Origin: Chloroflexota bacterium
Lineage (GTDB): Bacteria > Chloroflexota > Anaerolineae > Anaerolineales > UBA11858
Direction of reading: 5' to 3'
Length of the DNA: 32,331 nucleotides
NCBI GenBank assembly: GCA_018263575.1
Contig: JAANWX010000032.1
Span: 1-32,331, forward strand
In this document: positions 1-6,616 of the stretch, in pieces
Layout: each line of letters opens with the position of its first letter
How positions within the stretch are numbered: the stretch's first letter is position 1
Notes under the pieces: generated by a model
The model's database searches: none
Told to the model about the DNA's origin: nothing
What the model saw: only the letters and a program-made list of their open reading frames with translations
Made by a program: the position numbers and the translations under genes

Positions 1-122
1 ACCTCTTGCCCTGGGTTCAGGTTCCCGGGCGGGGCTCCCTGGGCATCACAGAAACGATCCGCGTCACCAAAGATGGTTGTGAAATTCTGACGAATTTTGA
101 GCGGAAGCTATTTACCAAGTAA
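1..122 (+). CDS. C-terminal end of M24-family hydrolase (DoeA/creatinase-like), partial
   Basis: Reading in the frame that starts at base 3 gives about 39 residues ending at a TAA at 120-122. They include LGITETIRVTKDGCEIL and a basic tail. This resembles the last strands of M24 (pita-bread) proteins such as Xaa-Pro aminopeptidase, creatinase and ectoine hydrolase DoeA, where a conserved Glu in the '(S/T)E' motif is a metal ligand. The gene begins outside the window. The next gene is DoeB-like, and DoeA and DoeB act in sequence in ectoine breakdown (known for the families). That is why I favour a DoeA-like hydrolase, but only the tail is visible and other M24 enzymes fit too. Confidence 0.5.
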   Translation, partial: LLPWVQVPGRGSLGITETIRVTKDGCEILTNFERKLFTK

Positions 123-180
123 AAAGTAACGAGTAATGAGTAATGCGTCAATGTCATTTCGTTAGGGCGTCACTCATTAC
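123..180. repeat. Low-complexity word array (AGTAATGAGTAATG type)
   Basis: Immediately after the stop codon the sequence repeats AGTAACGAGTAATGAGTAATG, then a TCAATGTCATTTCG word, then the reverse-complement word CACTCATTAC. The same words recur at 379-424, 9537-9630, 17034-17050 and 24421-24470. No coding potential is apparent. Confidence 0.6.
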
Positions 181-190
181 TGCCTAGTCA

Positions 191-282
191 ATGTCATTTC
201 GAACGAAGTGAGAAATCTTTCGGTGATGCGTGAATAACAACTCGACACCAAGATTTCTCCTCGTTCCTCGTCGAAATGACAT
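191..282. repeat. Palindromic intergenic element (TGTCATTTCGA ... TCGAAATGACA)
   Basis: The left arm at 191-219 reads ATGTCATTTCGAACGAAGTG followed by AGAAATCTT. The right arm at 250-282 is its near-complement, beginning AAGATTTCTCC and ending TCGAAATGACAT. The arms are separated by about 30 bases and mismatches are concentrated in the middle of the stem. The outer word TCAATGTCATTTC also occurs at 148-160, and its complement AATGACATTGA at 301-311, so the palindrome is nested. It looks like a MITE-like or REP-like dispersed element. A degenerate copy lies at the 3' end of tmk (24336-24389). Confidence 0.65.
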
Positions 283-378
283 ACTTTGTTTCACTAACTT
301 AATGACATTGACTGCCTGGTAATAGTGAAGGTATCTCACCGAACGGCACTGCTCGGTGGGGACACCATCGCTATCCAC

Positions 379-424
379 ACTTGTTACTCATCACTCGTTA
401 CTCATTACTCATCACGCACCACTC
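379..424. repeat. ACTCATCACTCGTTACTC word array in gene leader
   Basis: An imperfect 7-8 base periodicity of TTACTCATCACTCGTTACTC words runs until just before the AGGAG Shine-Dalgarno at 428-432 of the following gene. It is the complement-strand version of the array at 123-180. Together with the palindrome at 191-282 it fills the 316-bp gap between the first two genes; I see no other gene there. Confidence 0.65.
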
Positions 425-438
425 CCCAGGAGCACATC

Positions 439-1437
439 ATGTCCCTTGAAAAATCCCCCATCAGCACCGACGTCAACTTTGAAAAGGAGGGCAAACAATT
501 CTCTTATTTGCGTGTGCCCTACTCCCGAAACGATTCCGCCTGGGGGGGCGTGTTCGTTCCTGTTGTTGTAGTCAAAAATGGTAAAGGGCCAACCGTGCTC
601 TTTGTGGGCGGCAACCATGGTGGAGAATATGAAGGTTCCGTGACTTTGTTGAAACTCAGCCGCACGTTGGAAGCCGACCAAATTCAGGGGCGGGTGATCC
701 TTTTGCCAGCCCTGAACCTACCGGCCGTTCAAGCCGGTGAGCGGGTCTCCCCCATTGATGGCCGGGACATGAACCGAACTTTCCCTGGAAAACACAACGG
801 CACCATCTCCCAAATCATCGCCCACTACGTGCACGAAGCCATCCTACCCCTCTGCGACGCGGTGATCGACCTGCACTCCGGCGGCTATTCGCTCGACCTG
901 ATGCCCTACAACAGCATGCACTACCTCCCCGACGAAGAACTGCGAAAGCGCACCATGGCCGCCCTCAAGGCCTTCGACGCTCCGGTTTCCCTGGTCATGC
1001 GCGAGTTCACGGGCGAGGGATTGCTGGACTACGCTGTGGAGGGGATGGGGAAAATCTTCCTATGTGCCGAGATCGGCGGGCGCGGTGTTCTCTCCCCTTC
1101 TAAGCTGAAAATTGCCGAAAGGGGTGTGCAAAATATGCTCAAACATTTCAACCTCATCAAGGGAGATCTGGCAAAGCCGACCACACGCCTCATGGAAGTC
1201 CCTGAAACCGGCAACTATGCCTATGCACAAAGTAATGGGATTTATGAGGCTTTCTTCGAGATTGGGGAAGAGGTCCCGGCCGGCCAACCCGTGGGGCAGG
1301 TTCACTATCCCGAATCCCCGGAGCGCGAGCCGGAAGTCTTGACCATTGGCCGGGGGGGCGTATTGGTCGGCACCCGGGGGCCCGGTTTTGTGGAGCGGGG
1401 GGACTGCGTGGCCGTCACCGCGCAGGACCTGGAGTAG
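439..1437 (+). CDS. DoeB-like zinc deacylase (AstE/AspA family)
   Basis: The 332-residue protein belongs to the succinylglutamate desuccinylase/aspartoacylase family of zinc carboxypeptidase-fold enzymes. The zinc ligands are visible as His60 and Glu63 in GGNHGGEYEG and His146 in DLHSGG, and a Glu211 in CAEIGGRG fits the catalytic Glu. The N-terminal stretch (EGKQ..LRVP.SR.DSAWG) and MNRTFPG are very close to what I remember of DoeB, the N-alpha-acetyl-L-2,4-diaminobutyrate deacetylase of ectoine degradation. The start is the ATG at 439, with AGGAG at 428-432. A longer in-frame reading from 325 would translate the repeat array and is rejected. The preceding M24 tail supports an ectoine-like amide-degrading pathway, but the exact substrate is inferred. 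The enzyme should be cytoplasmic. Confidence 0.75.
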   Translation: MSLEKSPISTDVNFEKEGKQFSYLRVPYSRNDSAWGGVFVPVVVVKNGKGPTVLFVGGNHGGEYEGSVTLLKLSRTLEADQIQGRVILLPALNLPAVQAGERVSPIDGRDMNRTFPGKHNGTISQIIAHYVHEAILPLCDAVIDLHSGGYSLDLMPYNSMHYLPDEELRKRTMAALKAFDAPVSLVMREFTGEGLLDYAVEGMGKIFLCAEIGGRGVLSPSKLKIAERGVQNMLKHFNLIKGDLAKPTTRLMEVPETGNYAYAQSNGIYEAFFEIGEEVPAGQPVGQVHYPESPEREPEVLTIGRGGVLVGTRGPGFVERGDCVAVTAQDLE

Positions 1438-1453
1438 GGCAGATTTACATCTA

Positions 1454-1495
1454 CCGCCATATGTGGCGGGTAGCGTACCTTTTCAGGTATGCTAC
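1454..1495. repeat. Double hairpin between deacylase and M20 genes
   Basis: There are two adjacent stem-loops. CCGCCA-TATG-TGGCGG at 1454-1469 is perfect. GTAGCGTACC at 1470-1479 pairs with GGTATGCTAC at 1486-1495 around a 6-base loop, with one G-T wobble. No T-tract follows, so this is not a typical intrinsic terminator. The CATATG/GGCG core is shared with a hairpin at 19396-19429. Confidence 0.55.
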
Positions 1496-1539
1496 GCGAA
1501 AAGCCGCCCTACGTTGGCCACGCTAAAAGGAGTCCCCTC

Positions 1540-2715
1540 TTGGAAAATTTGCATTTCACCATAGACACCCCCTATTTGACCCAAACGACCCAAGAACTGG
1601 TGCGGATCAACTCGATCAATCCCTCCCTGACCCCGGATGGCCCTGGCGAAGCTGAGATTGGCGACTATCTAGCCGATCAACTCAATCAGCTTGGCCTGGC
1701 CGTTAGCACAAGCGAAATCGAACCTGGACGCGTTAATGTGCTTGGCATGATGCAGGGCGTTGGTGATGGCCGCACGTTGCTTCTCAACGCCCACACGGAC
1801 ACGGTCGGCGTGGAGGGCATGACCATCGACCCCTTCGAGGCCGAGACTCGCGCTGGCCGCCTGTACGGGCGCGGCGCCTATGACATGAAAGCCAGCCTGG
1901 CCGCCATGCTGGCGGCGGTGAAAGCGCTCCGTGACGCGGGGGTCGAGTTACAGGGTGATTTGTTGATCACCGCCGTGGCCGATGAAGAGCACAGCAGTAT
2001 CGGCACCGAAGCGCTTCTCCAGCACGTTCACGCGGATGGGGCCATCGTCACCGAGCCGACCGACCTGGCCATCTGCCGCGCCCACCGGGGCTTCATCTGG
2101 TACAATATCGAGACCATCGGGCGTGCGGCTCACGGCAGCCGCTACCAGGAGGGAATCGACGCCAACCTGCATATGGGCCGCGTTTTGGCTGAGCTTGATG
2201 CGCTTTCGCAAGCATTGGTAGCGCGAAAGCCCCATCCACTGATGGGACCGCCCTCGCTGAATGCTGCCATTCTACGGGGCGGCACCGAAGTGAGCACCTA
2301 TGCCGATCGCTGCTTGCTGAAGATGGAACGCCGCACCATCGCTGGTGAGACCGAAGCGAGTTGCAGGCAAGAATTACAGCAAATTCTGGATCAACTCGCC
2401 AGCCATGATAAGGATTTCGAGGCTCTCCTGCGCTTTATCTTCGAACGCAGACCCTTCGAGGTCCCCGCGTCGGCGGCTATTGTTCAAGTTCTGGACCGCG
2501 CCTGCCACGATGTGCTCGACACTATGCCCGAACACATTGGCCAAACTTTCTGGACGGACGCGGCTTTATTCGCCGATGCGGGCATGGAAACCGTCCTCCT
2601 TGGGCCAAGAGGCCATGGCCTGCATGCTGCCGAAGAGTGGGTTGACCTGGAATCAGTCTCTCAGTTGGCACAGATTCTAACCCGGGCAGCTATTAAGTAT
2701 TGTGGAATAACGTAG
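1540..2715 (+). CDS. M20-family metallopeptidase/amidohydrolase (ArgE/DapE-like)
   Basis: This is a cytoplasmic di-zinc amidohydrolase that cleaves N-acyl amino acids or small peptides. The M20 landmarks appear in order: His85 and Asp87 in LLNAHTDTVG, bridging Asp115 in GRGAYDMK, catalytic Glu149 and Glu150 in VADEEHSS, Glu172 in IVTEPTD, and the late His in GPRGHGLHAAEEW. The dimerisation lid domain sits between them. I chose the TTG at 1540 because AAAGGAG at 1526-1532 sits 7 bases before it. An upstream ATG at 1489 lies inside the hairpin region and has no ribosome site. The length of 391 residues is normal. It follows a DoeB-like deacylase and may process the same or a related N-acyl amino acid. 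ArgE, DapE, succinyl-diaminopimelate or peptidase roles cannot be separated from sequence alone. Confidence 0.85.
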   Translation: MENLHFTIDTPYLTQTTQELVRINSINPSLTPDGPGEAEIGDYLADQLNQLGLAVSTSEIEPGRVNVLGMMQGVGDGRTLLLNAHTDTVGVEGMTIDPFEAETRAGRLYGRGAYDMKASLAAMLAAVKALRDAGVELQGDLLITAVADEEHSSIGTEALLQHVHADGAIVTEPTDLAICRAHRGFIWYNIETIGRAAHGSRYQEGIDANLHMGRVLAELDALSQALVARKPHPLMGPPSLNAAILRGGTEVSTYADRCLLKMERRTIAGETEASCRQELQQILDQLASHDKDFEALLRFIFERRPFEVPASAAIVQVLDRACHDVLDTMPEHIGQTFWTDAALFADAGMETVLLGPRGHGLHAAEEWVDLESVSQLAQILTRAAIKYCGIT

Positions 2716-2754
2716 CCCTGGAGAAACATTACCCGCATCATCTCAATAATTTGG

Positions 2755-2799
2755 GGAGGAATAAACCAGGTTTCTCTGAGAAACCTGGTTTATTCCTCC
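2755..2799. terminator. Perfect 21-bp palindrome, bidirectional terminator (AAACCTGG family)
   Basis: The 21-base arms at 2755-2775 and 2779-2799 are exactly complementary around the loop CTG. The core is AAACCAGGTTTCT. The element lies between convergent genes (M20 on +, the unknown gene on -), and T-rich sequence follows on the + side. Its core recurs in hairpins at 26355-26400 and 27490-27537. Confidence 0.8.
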
Positions 2800-2805
2800 T
2801 TTCTA

Positions 2806-4068
2806 CTATTCGCCATGCACCGCCGCCGCCTCAAACGATAGCCCGTTCTCCGTCAGCGCCCAGGCGGTTTTGTTGAGGGCATCAATCTTATCCTGGAAGT
2901 TGAGGGCCAGGGCATCCCAATCACCCGCTTCTATGACCTCTTCTTTATCCCGGAAGTAGTCGAGGATGTCGGAGGGGTGTTCGCGAGTCTGGTCAATCTC
3001 GGGGTCACCGCCTTCGTGTTTGGCGGAGATGTTGGCAACATGGTCAGCGATTTCGACAAGTTCATCACGGCGGTTGTAGGGCTGGATGACGATGCTCTTG
3101 TAGGTCTCGGTGATATGATGCTCGAAGCGCACCACGTCCTCGAAGCCCCAATCTGCCCGGAATTGAGCCGTGATCTCCATGGTCTCGTTGTTGACGCTGT
3201 TGCTCCAGTTGAAGCCAATCAGCGGGGAAGTGCCATCATCTCGAGCGAAGAGTTTCGCGCCCAGCAGAGTCCATAATCCGGCATAGGGATTGTCGTTGCC
3301 CATGAAAACCGAAATCTTGAATTCTATGTCCACGCCCAAACGGTGGAGCATGTAGCCGAGGAAAACTGTCCCAGGGTTGATATTCAGGACTTGGGTTAGG
3401 CCATATTCAGTGTAATAATAGAGATATTCGTCCAACCATGCCAAGGCGTGATCGTTGGGCTGGCCTACACCGCCAAAATAACCGGTGATGGTCTCCGGCC
3501 CGCCCAGGTGAACGTTGGAGCCATCCGTGCCCTTGGTGTCGAGCGTTTCTACGTAGCTGGCGCCCAAAATTTGCATCGCCGCTGCAAAAGCGACCAGGTC
3601 GCCATCTTCTTCTTGTTCTTTCATCTTACGGACGCGGATGAAGCGGCCAGGCATGAGAAAATTTTCTTCAATGGCGCGTTTAGCCGCTGTGATCAACCAA
3701 GGAAAATACTGGCATGCGCTAACTTCGAGGGTGACAGCGAAATCATCCGCGAAATCCGTTGTCTCTGCCCTATCACCAAGCACCTTGTGCCGGTAATCGT
3801 CCACACTCATGAACGCGCCCTGGTCACGTTGCTCGATGAGCCATTCCAGGTCTGCCAAGTATTCGGGTTTGATCTCCTTTACCTTGGCAAGCAAATTATC
3901 AAGTTGGCGGGCTTCCTCGGCCTTAGCATTGATCTCCTCTGGCGTGCCGTACTTGGCAACAACATCAAAAAAATCATTCATCACACGCATCTCAGGGTTG
4001 AGCAGAACGCTGTTAATAGCGTCAATGCGCTCAGGGGATATTTCTAATCTTTGGCGTAAATTGGTCAT
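2806..4068 (-). CDS. Conserved protein of unknown function, downstream of panB
   Basis: I do not recognise this 420-residue protein. It has no signal peptide or membrane segment and is acidic and probably cytoplasmic. Visible blocks that could be active-site loops are MPGRFIRVRKMKEQE, LDTKGTDGSNVHLGGPETITG, INPGTVFLGYMLHRLG and FNWSNSVNNETM. These Gly/Asn/Asp-rich turns between predicted strands suggest an enzyme, possibly of alpha/beta-barrel type (inference). The start is the ATG at 4066-4068, with GGAGACTACTG just upstream. The reading frame stays open upstream, but only by translating the tandem array (giving ATTRLTTTRLATTRL-like repeats), so that extension is rejected. It lies 191 bases behind panB on the same strand and converges on the M20 gene. 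Confidence 0.7.
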   Translation of the reverse strand: MTNLRQRLEISPERIDAINSVLLNPEMRVMNDFFDVVAKYGTPEEINAKAEEARQLDNLLAKVKEIKPEYLADLEWLIEQRDQGAFMSVDDYRHKVLGDRAETTDFADDFAVTLEVSACQYFPWLITAAKRAIEENFLMPGRFIRVRKMKEQEEDGDLVAFAAAMQILGASYVETLDTKGTDGSNVHLGGPETITGYFGGVGQPNDHALAWLDEYLYYYTEYGLTQVLNINPGTVFLGYMLHRLGVDIEFKISVFMGNDNPYAGLWTLLGAKLFARDDGTSPLIGFNWSNSVNNETMEITAQFRADWGFEDVVRFEHHITETYKSIVIQPYNRRDELVEIADHVANISAKHEGGDPEIDQTREHPSDILDYFRDKEEVIEAGDWDALALNFQDKIDALNKTAWALTENGLSFEAAAVHGE

Positions 4069-4079
4069 CAGTAGTCTCC

Positions 4080-4259
4080 TTTGGGGGGATGTTAGTTTTG
4101 TAGTCGTTAGTCTTGTAGTCGCTAGTCTTGTAGTCGTTAGTCTTGTAGCCGCTAGTCTTGTAGCCATTGCTGTCCCGTGATTAAGCTCGGTGATGATAAT
4201 CAGACTACCAGACTACCAGACTGCCAGACTATCAGACTATCAGACTAGAGACTATCAGA
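4080..4259. repeat. GTAGTC/GACTACCAGACT tandem word array
   Basis: The first half (about 4090-4165) consists of about five imperfect copies of a 16-base unit like TTGTAGTCGTTAGTC. The second half (4200-4259) is the complementary form, CAGACTACCAGACTACCAGA with drift to TATCAGACT. The array fills the whole spacer between panB and the next gene on the - strand. It runs up to the panB stop codon and stops shortly before the downstream ribosome site. The same family occurs at 20417-20471 and 23690-23735. Confidence 0.75.
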
Positions 4260-5114
4260 CTACTCCAATAACTCCATCAACTCGTCGTATTCCTCATCTT
4301 TCATCGTAAACCAGTTTTCTGGCTGGGGGAAAGTTTTATCCTTGACCTCGTTATGATATTCTTGGAGACCTTCGAGGATGACTTTTCCGGCATCTCCAAA
4401 GACCTTGGCCATGCGGGGTTTGAAATTAGGATAGAGGCCAAACATATCATGGTAAATTAACAATTGGCCATGGGCGTGGGGGCCTGAGCCGAGGCTGAGG
4501 ATCAGACAGTCTTCAGCGCGTTCGGTGATGATCTTGCACACCCGGTCGGGAACCATTTCTAGCAAGATGGCAAAAGCACCCGCCTCTTCAATGGCCTTGG
4601 CGTCATCGATGATCTGCTTGGCCTGGCCCGCTCCCCGGCCCTGCACCCGGAATCCGCCCAGGGCGGCCACACTCTGGGGCGTGAGTCCCAGGTGACCGAC
4701 AACGGGAATCCCGGCCGCGCGAATACCGGCCACTCTGCTGACGATCTCACTTCCGCCTTCCAGTTTGATGGCGTCACAGCTCGCTTCTGCCATGAACCGC
4801 CCCGCGTTACGAATAGCGGATTCAACGCTGGGCTGATAGGACATATAGGGCATGTCGCCAATCAAAAATGCGGTTGGCGCGCCCCGCCGGACGGCTTGGG
4901 TGTGACGAATCATGTCATCCATGGTCACGGGCAAAGTACTGTCATACCCGAGCATGGTCATCCCCAGGCTGTCGCCGACCAGAATCATATCTACCCCAGC
5001 CTCTTCTTGAAAGCTAGCCGTGGGGTAGTCATAACAAGTCAGCCATGAAAGGGGTTCTTTTTGCTTGGCCTTCGTGAATAAGGTGCGAATAGTAACTTTT
5101 TTTCGATCTGCCAT
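4260..5114 (-). CDS. panB: 3-methyl-2-oxobutanoate hydroxymethyltransferase
   Basis: PanB makes ketopantoate from 2-oxoisovalerate and 5,10-methylene-THF, the first committed step of pantothenate/CoA synthesis. The 284-residue length is typical for this (beta/alpha)8 enzyme. Signature blocks are present: LTCYDYPTA, VGDSLGM (metal-binding Asp), IGDMPYMSY, AIKLEGG, VGHLGLTPQ and LLEMVPDR with the catalytic Glu. The late phosphate-loop equivalent LGSGPHAHGQLLIYHDM keeps the fold. A GGAGG site precedes the ATG at 5112-5114. Its C1 donor, methylene-THF, is the product of the divergently placed folD/fhs block, which fits the neighbourhood. No panC or panD is visible. Confidence 0.93.
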   Translation of the reverse strand: MADRKKVTIRTLFTKAKQKEPLSWLTCYDYPTASFQEEAGVDMILVGDSLGMTMLGYDSTLPVTMDDMIRHTQAVRRGAPTAFLIGDMPYMSYQPSVESAIRNAGRFMAEASCDAIKLEGGSEIVSRVAGIRAAGIPVVGHLGLTPQSVAALGGFRVQGRGAGQAKQIIDDAKAIEEAGAFAILLEMVPDRVCKIITERAEDCLILSLGSGPHAHGQLLIYHDMFGLYPNFKPRMAKVFGDAGKVILEGLQEYHNEVKDKTFPQPENWFTMKDEEYDELMELLE

Positions 5115-5128
5115 AATAGGCCTCCGGT

Positions 5129-5180
5129 AGTGAAACGTAAAATGTGAAACGTGAAATCGTGAAGCGTGAAATCACGTTTT
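5129..5180. repeat. GTGAAACGTGAAATCGTGAAG word array, panB leader
   Basis: Imperfect repeats of GTGAAACGTAAAATGTGAAAC, GTGAAATC and GTGAAGC end in the complementary word ATCACGTTTT. They lie just upstream of the panB ribosome site. Related words occur at 17051-17075 and 17580-17619. Confidence 0.6.
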
Positions 5181-5259
5181 TTGAAATGGAATTTACAAAT
5201 CTAGTGGGCATTATAAACTGCGGCCACCTTTTCTTCAACTGACGTTTATCCATATTGAG

Positions 5260-5402
5260 GATACAGAAGAAACAAAGTAGACATAGGAAACAGAGGGGAC
5301 AGAGGAGACAAAGGGGGCAGAGGAGGCAAAATACCATCATGAAACTGAAACACCACATGCCACATGTCACCTGCCACATGCCACCTGCACACATGCACAC
5401 TC
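5260..5402. repeat. Two more low-complexity arrays in the panB-folD divergent gap
   Basis: From 5260 to about 5330 the sequence is purine-rich and repeats AGGAAACAGAGGGGACAGAG-like words. From about 5350 to 5402 it repeats CCACATGCCACATGTCACC-like words. With the array at 5129-5180 and the AT-rich folD leader these account for the 433-bp gap between panB and folD. I see no gene there. One long - strand reading frame through it translates to CPLCLLCPLC-like repeats and is rejected as coding. Confidence 0.6.
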
Positions 5403-5474
5403 GTCCGTCCCTAATATATTTCTGATATATTACAGGGAATTTGTGACGAATATAACTTGCCCTAAAAGCATTTT

Positions 5475-5500
5475 TTGACCATAATAAGACCTAGTATAAA
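5475..5500 (+). promoter_or_regulatory. Possible folD promoter
   Basis: TTGACC at 5475-5480 and TATAAA at 5495-5500 resemble -35 and -10 elements upstream of folD. They are only 14 bases apart, short of the usual 16-18, so this is a weak call. The AGGAG at 5535-5539 is the folD ribosome site. Confidence 0.25.
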
Positions 5501-5547
5501 AGGGGGAGGTCTGGTATTGGTAATAATCGTATATAGGAGTTGACTCT

Positions 5548-6429
5548 ATGACAGCTAAAAAAATTGATGGTCGAGCAATTGCCAAAGAAGTCCGCACCGC
5601 GGTAGCGGCCGATGTGGCAGCAATGGTTGCTGAGGGACATAACCCACCGGGATTAGCCACAGTCCTGGTTGGTGAAGACCCTGCCTCGCAAGTTTATGTG
5701 CGCATGAAGCACAGAGCTTGTGAGAAAGCGGGTATTAAATCATTTCACCATGAATTACCCGCCACGGCAACACAGGATGAAGTGGAGACTTTGGTGAAAG
5801 AATTGAATGCCAATCCGGAAGTGCATGGTATTTTGGTACAATTACCATTACCCGATGGCCTGGACGACGAACAAGTCTTAAACTCAATTAGCATTGATAA
5901 AGACGTAGATGGATTCCATCCTATCAATATTGGGCGTCTCGCCCAAAAAGGCCGTGAGCCTCAGTTTATTCCCTGCACGCCCCATGGATGCATTCACTTG
6001 TTGAAGACTTCGGGCGTTGAGTTAGAAGGCGCCAACGCGGTTGTTCTGGGGCGTTCGAACATCGTCGGCATGCCAGTCGCCCTCTTGTTGGTAGGAGAGA
6101 ACGCCACCGTCACCATCTGCCACTCCCGCACCCGGAATCTTGCAGAAAAATGCCGCGAGGCGGATATTCTAATTGCCGCCGTTGGACGCCCGGAAATGGT
6201 AAAGGGTGATTGGATCAAACCAGGCGCCGCAGTCATTGATGTGGGCGTAAATCGCGTTGACGATGAAACCCGTGAGCGCGGCTACTATTTAGCCGGTGAT
6301 GTTGATTACGACGAAGCTAAAGAGGTTGCTGGCTACCTGACCCCTGTTCCCGGCGGTGTCGGCCCCATGACGATCGCTATGCTGCTTCGTAATACTGTTC
6401 GAGCCGCAAAAATTGCCTACAGTGAATAA
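5548..6429 (+). CDS. folD: Bifunctional methylene-THF dehydrogenase/methenyl-THF cyclohydrolase
   Basis: FolD interconverts 5,10-methylene-THF, 5,10-methenyl-THF and 10-formyl-THF in the cytoplasm. The 293-residue protein has the substrate motif with Tyr and catalytic Lys ([16 protein letters not shown]), [14 protein letters not shown], the nucleotide-binding [10 protein letters not shown] and the C-terminal [13 protein letters not shown] and [11 protein letters not shown] blocks. The start at 5548 has AGGAG 8 bases upstream. It is followed about 190 bases later by fhs on the same strand, and the two together link formate to methylene-THF. Cofactor choice (NADP versus NAD) cannot be read here. 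Confidence 0.96.
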   Translation: MTAKKIDGRAIAKEVRTAVAADVAAMVAEGHNPPGLATVLVGEDPASQVYVRMKHRACEKAGIKSFHHELPATATQDEVETLVKELNANPEVHGILVQLPLPDGLDDEQVLNSISIDKDVDGFHPINIGRLAQKGREPQFIPCTPHGCIHLLKTSGVELEGANAVVLGRSNIVGMPVALLLVGENATVTICHSRTRNLAEKCREADILIAAVGRPEMVKGDWIKPGAAVIDVGVNRVDDETRERGYYLAGDVDYDEAKEVAGYLTPVPGGVGPMTIAMLLRNTVRAAKIAYSE

Positions 6430-6470
6430 TTTTGTTCGAGGATTTGTATGTATCATTTCAAAAACTCGAA

Positions 6471-6547
6471 GAATGATGTAGGGCGATTTGGTATCGCCAA
6501 AGGCACGCACCGCGATCGCCAGTCGAAATACCATTTCGACCTACATT
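6471..6547. repeat. Palindromic element between folD and fhs
   Basis: The left arm TGTAGGGCGATTTGGTATCG (6477-6496) faces the right arm CGAAATACCATTTCGACCTA (about 6523-6542, continuing CATTC). The arms are imperfect complements, with an inner GGCGATCGCC-like portion. There is no T-tract, and it looks like a dispersed palindromic repeat rather than a terminator. Confidence 0.5.
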
Positions 6548-6616
6548 CTCCCGAAATATTGAAAAGATACGGAAATTCTTATTTAGACACGTTGCCCATT
6601 TATAAGGAGTAAAAAA

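Noticed and set aside
3448-4047. 199-residue + strand frame opposite the unknown protein
   Set aside because: It is antisense to a longer, compositionally normal frame with a ribosome site and stop next to a terminator.
4069-4167. N-terminal extension of the unknown protein with ATTRLTTTRL-type repeats
   Set aside because: It is translation of the tandem word array; the ATG at 4066-4068 has its own ribosome site.
5029-5400. Cys/Leu-rich 123-residue protein on the - strand
   Set aside because: It is read through low-complexity arrays and overlaps panB; CPLCLLCPLC-like repeats are an artefact of the AGAGGGGACAG array.
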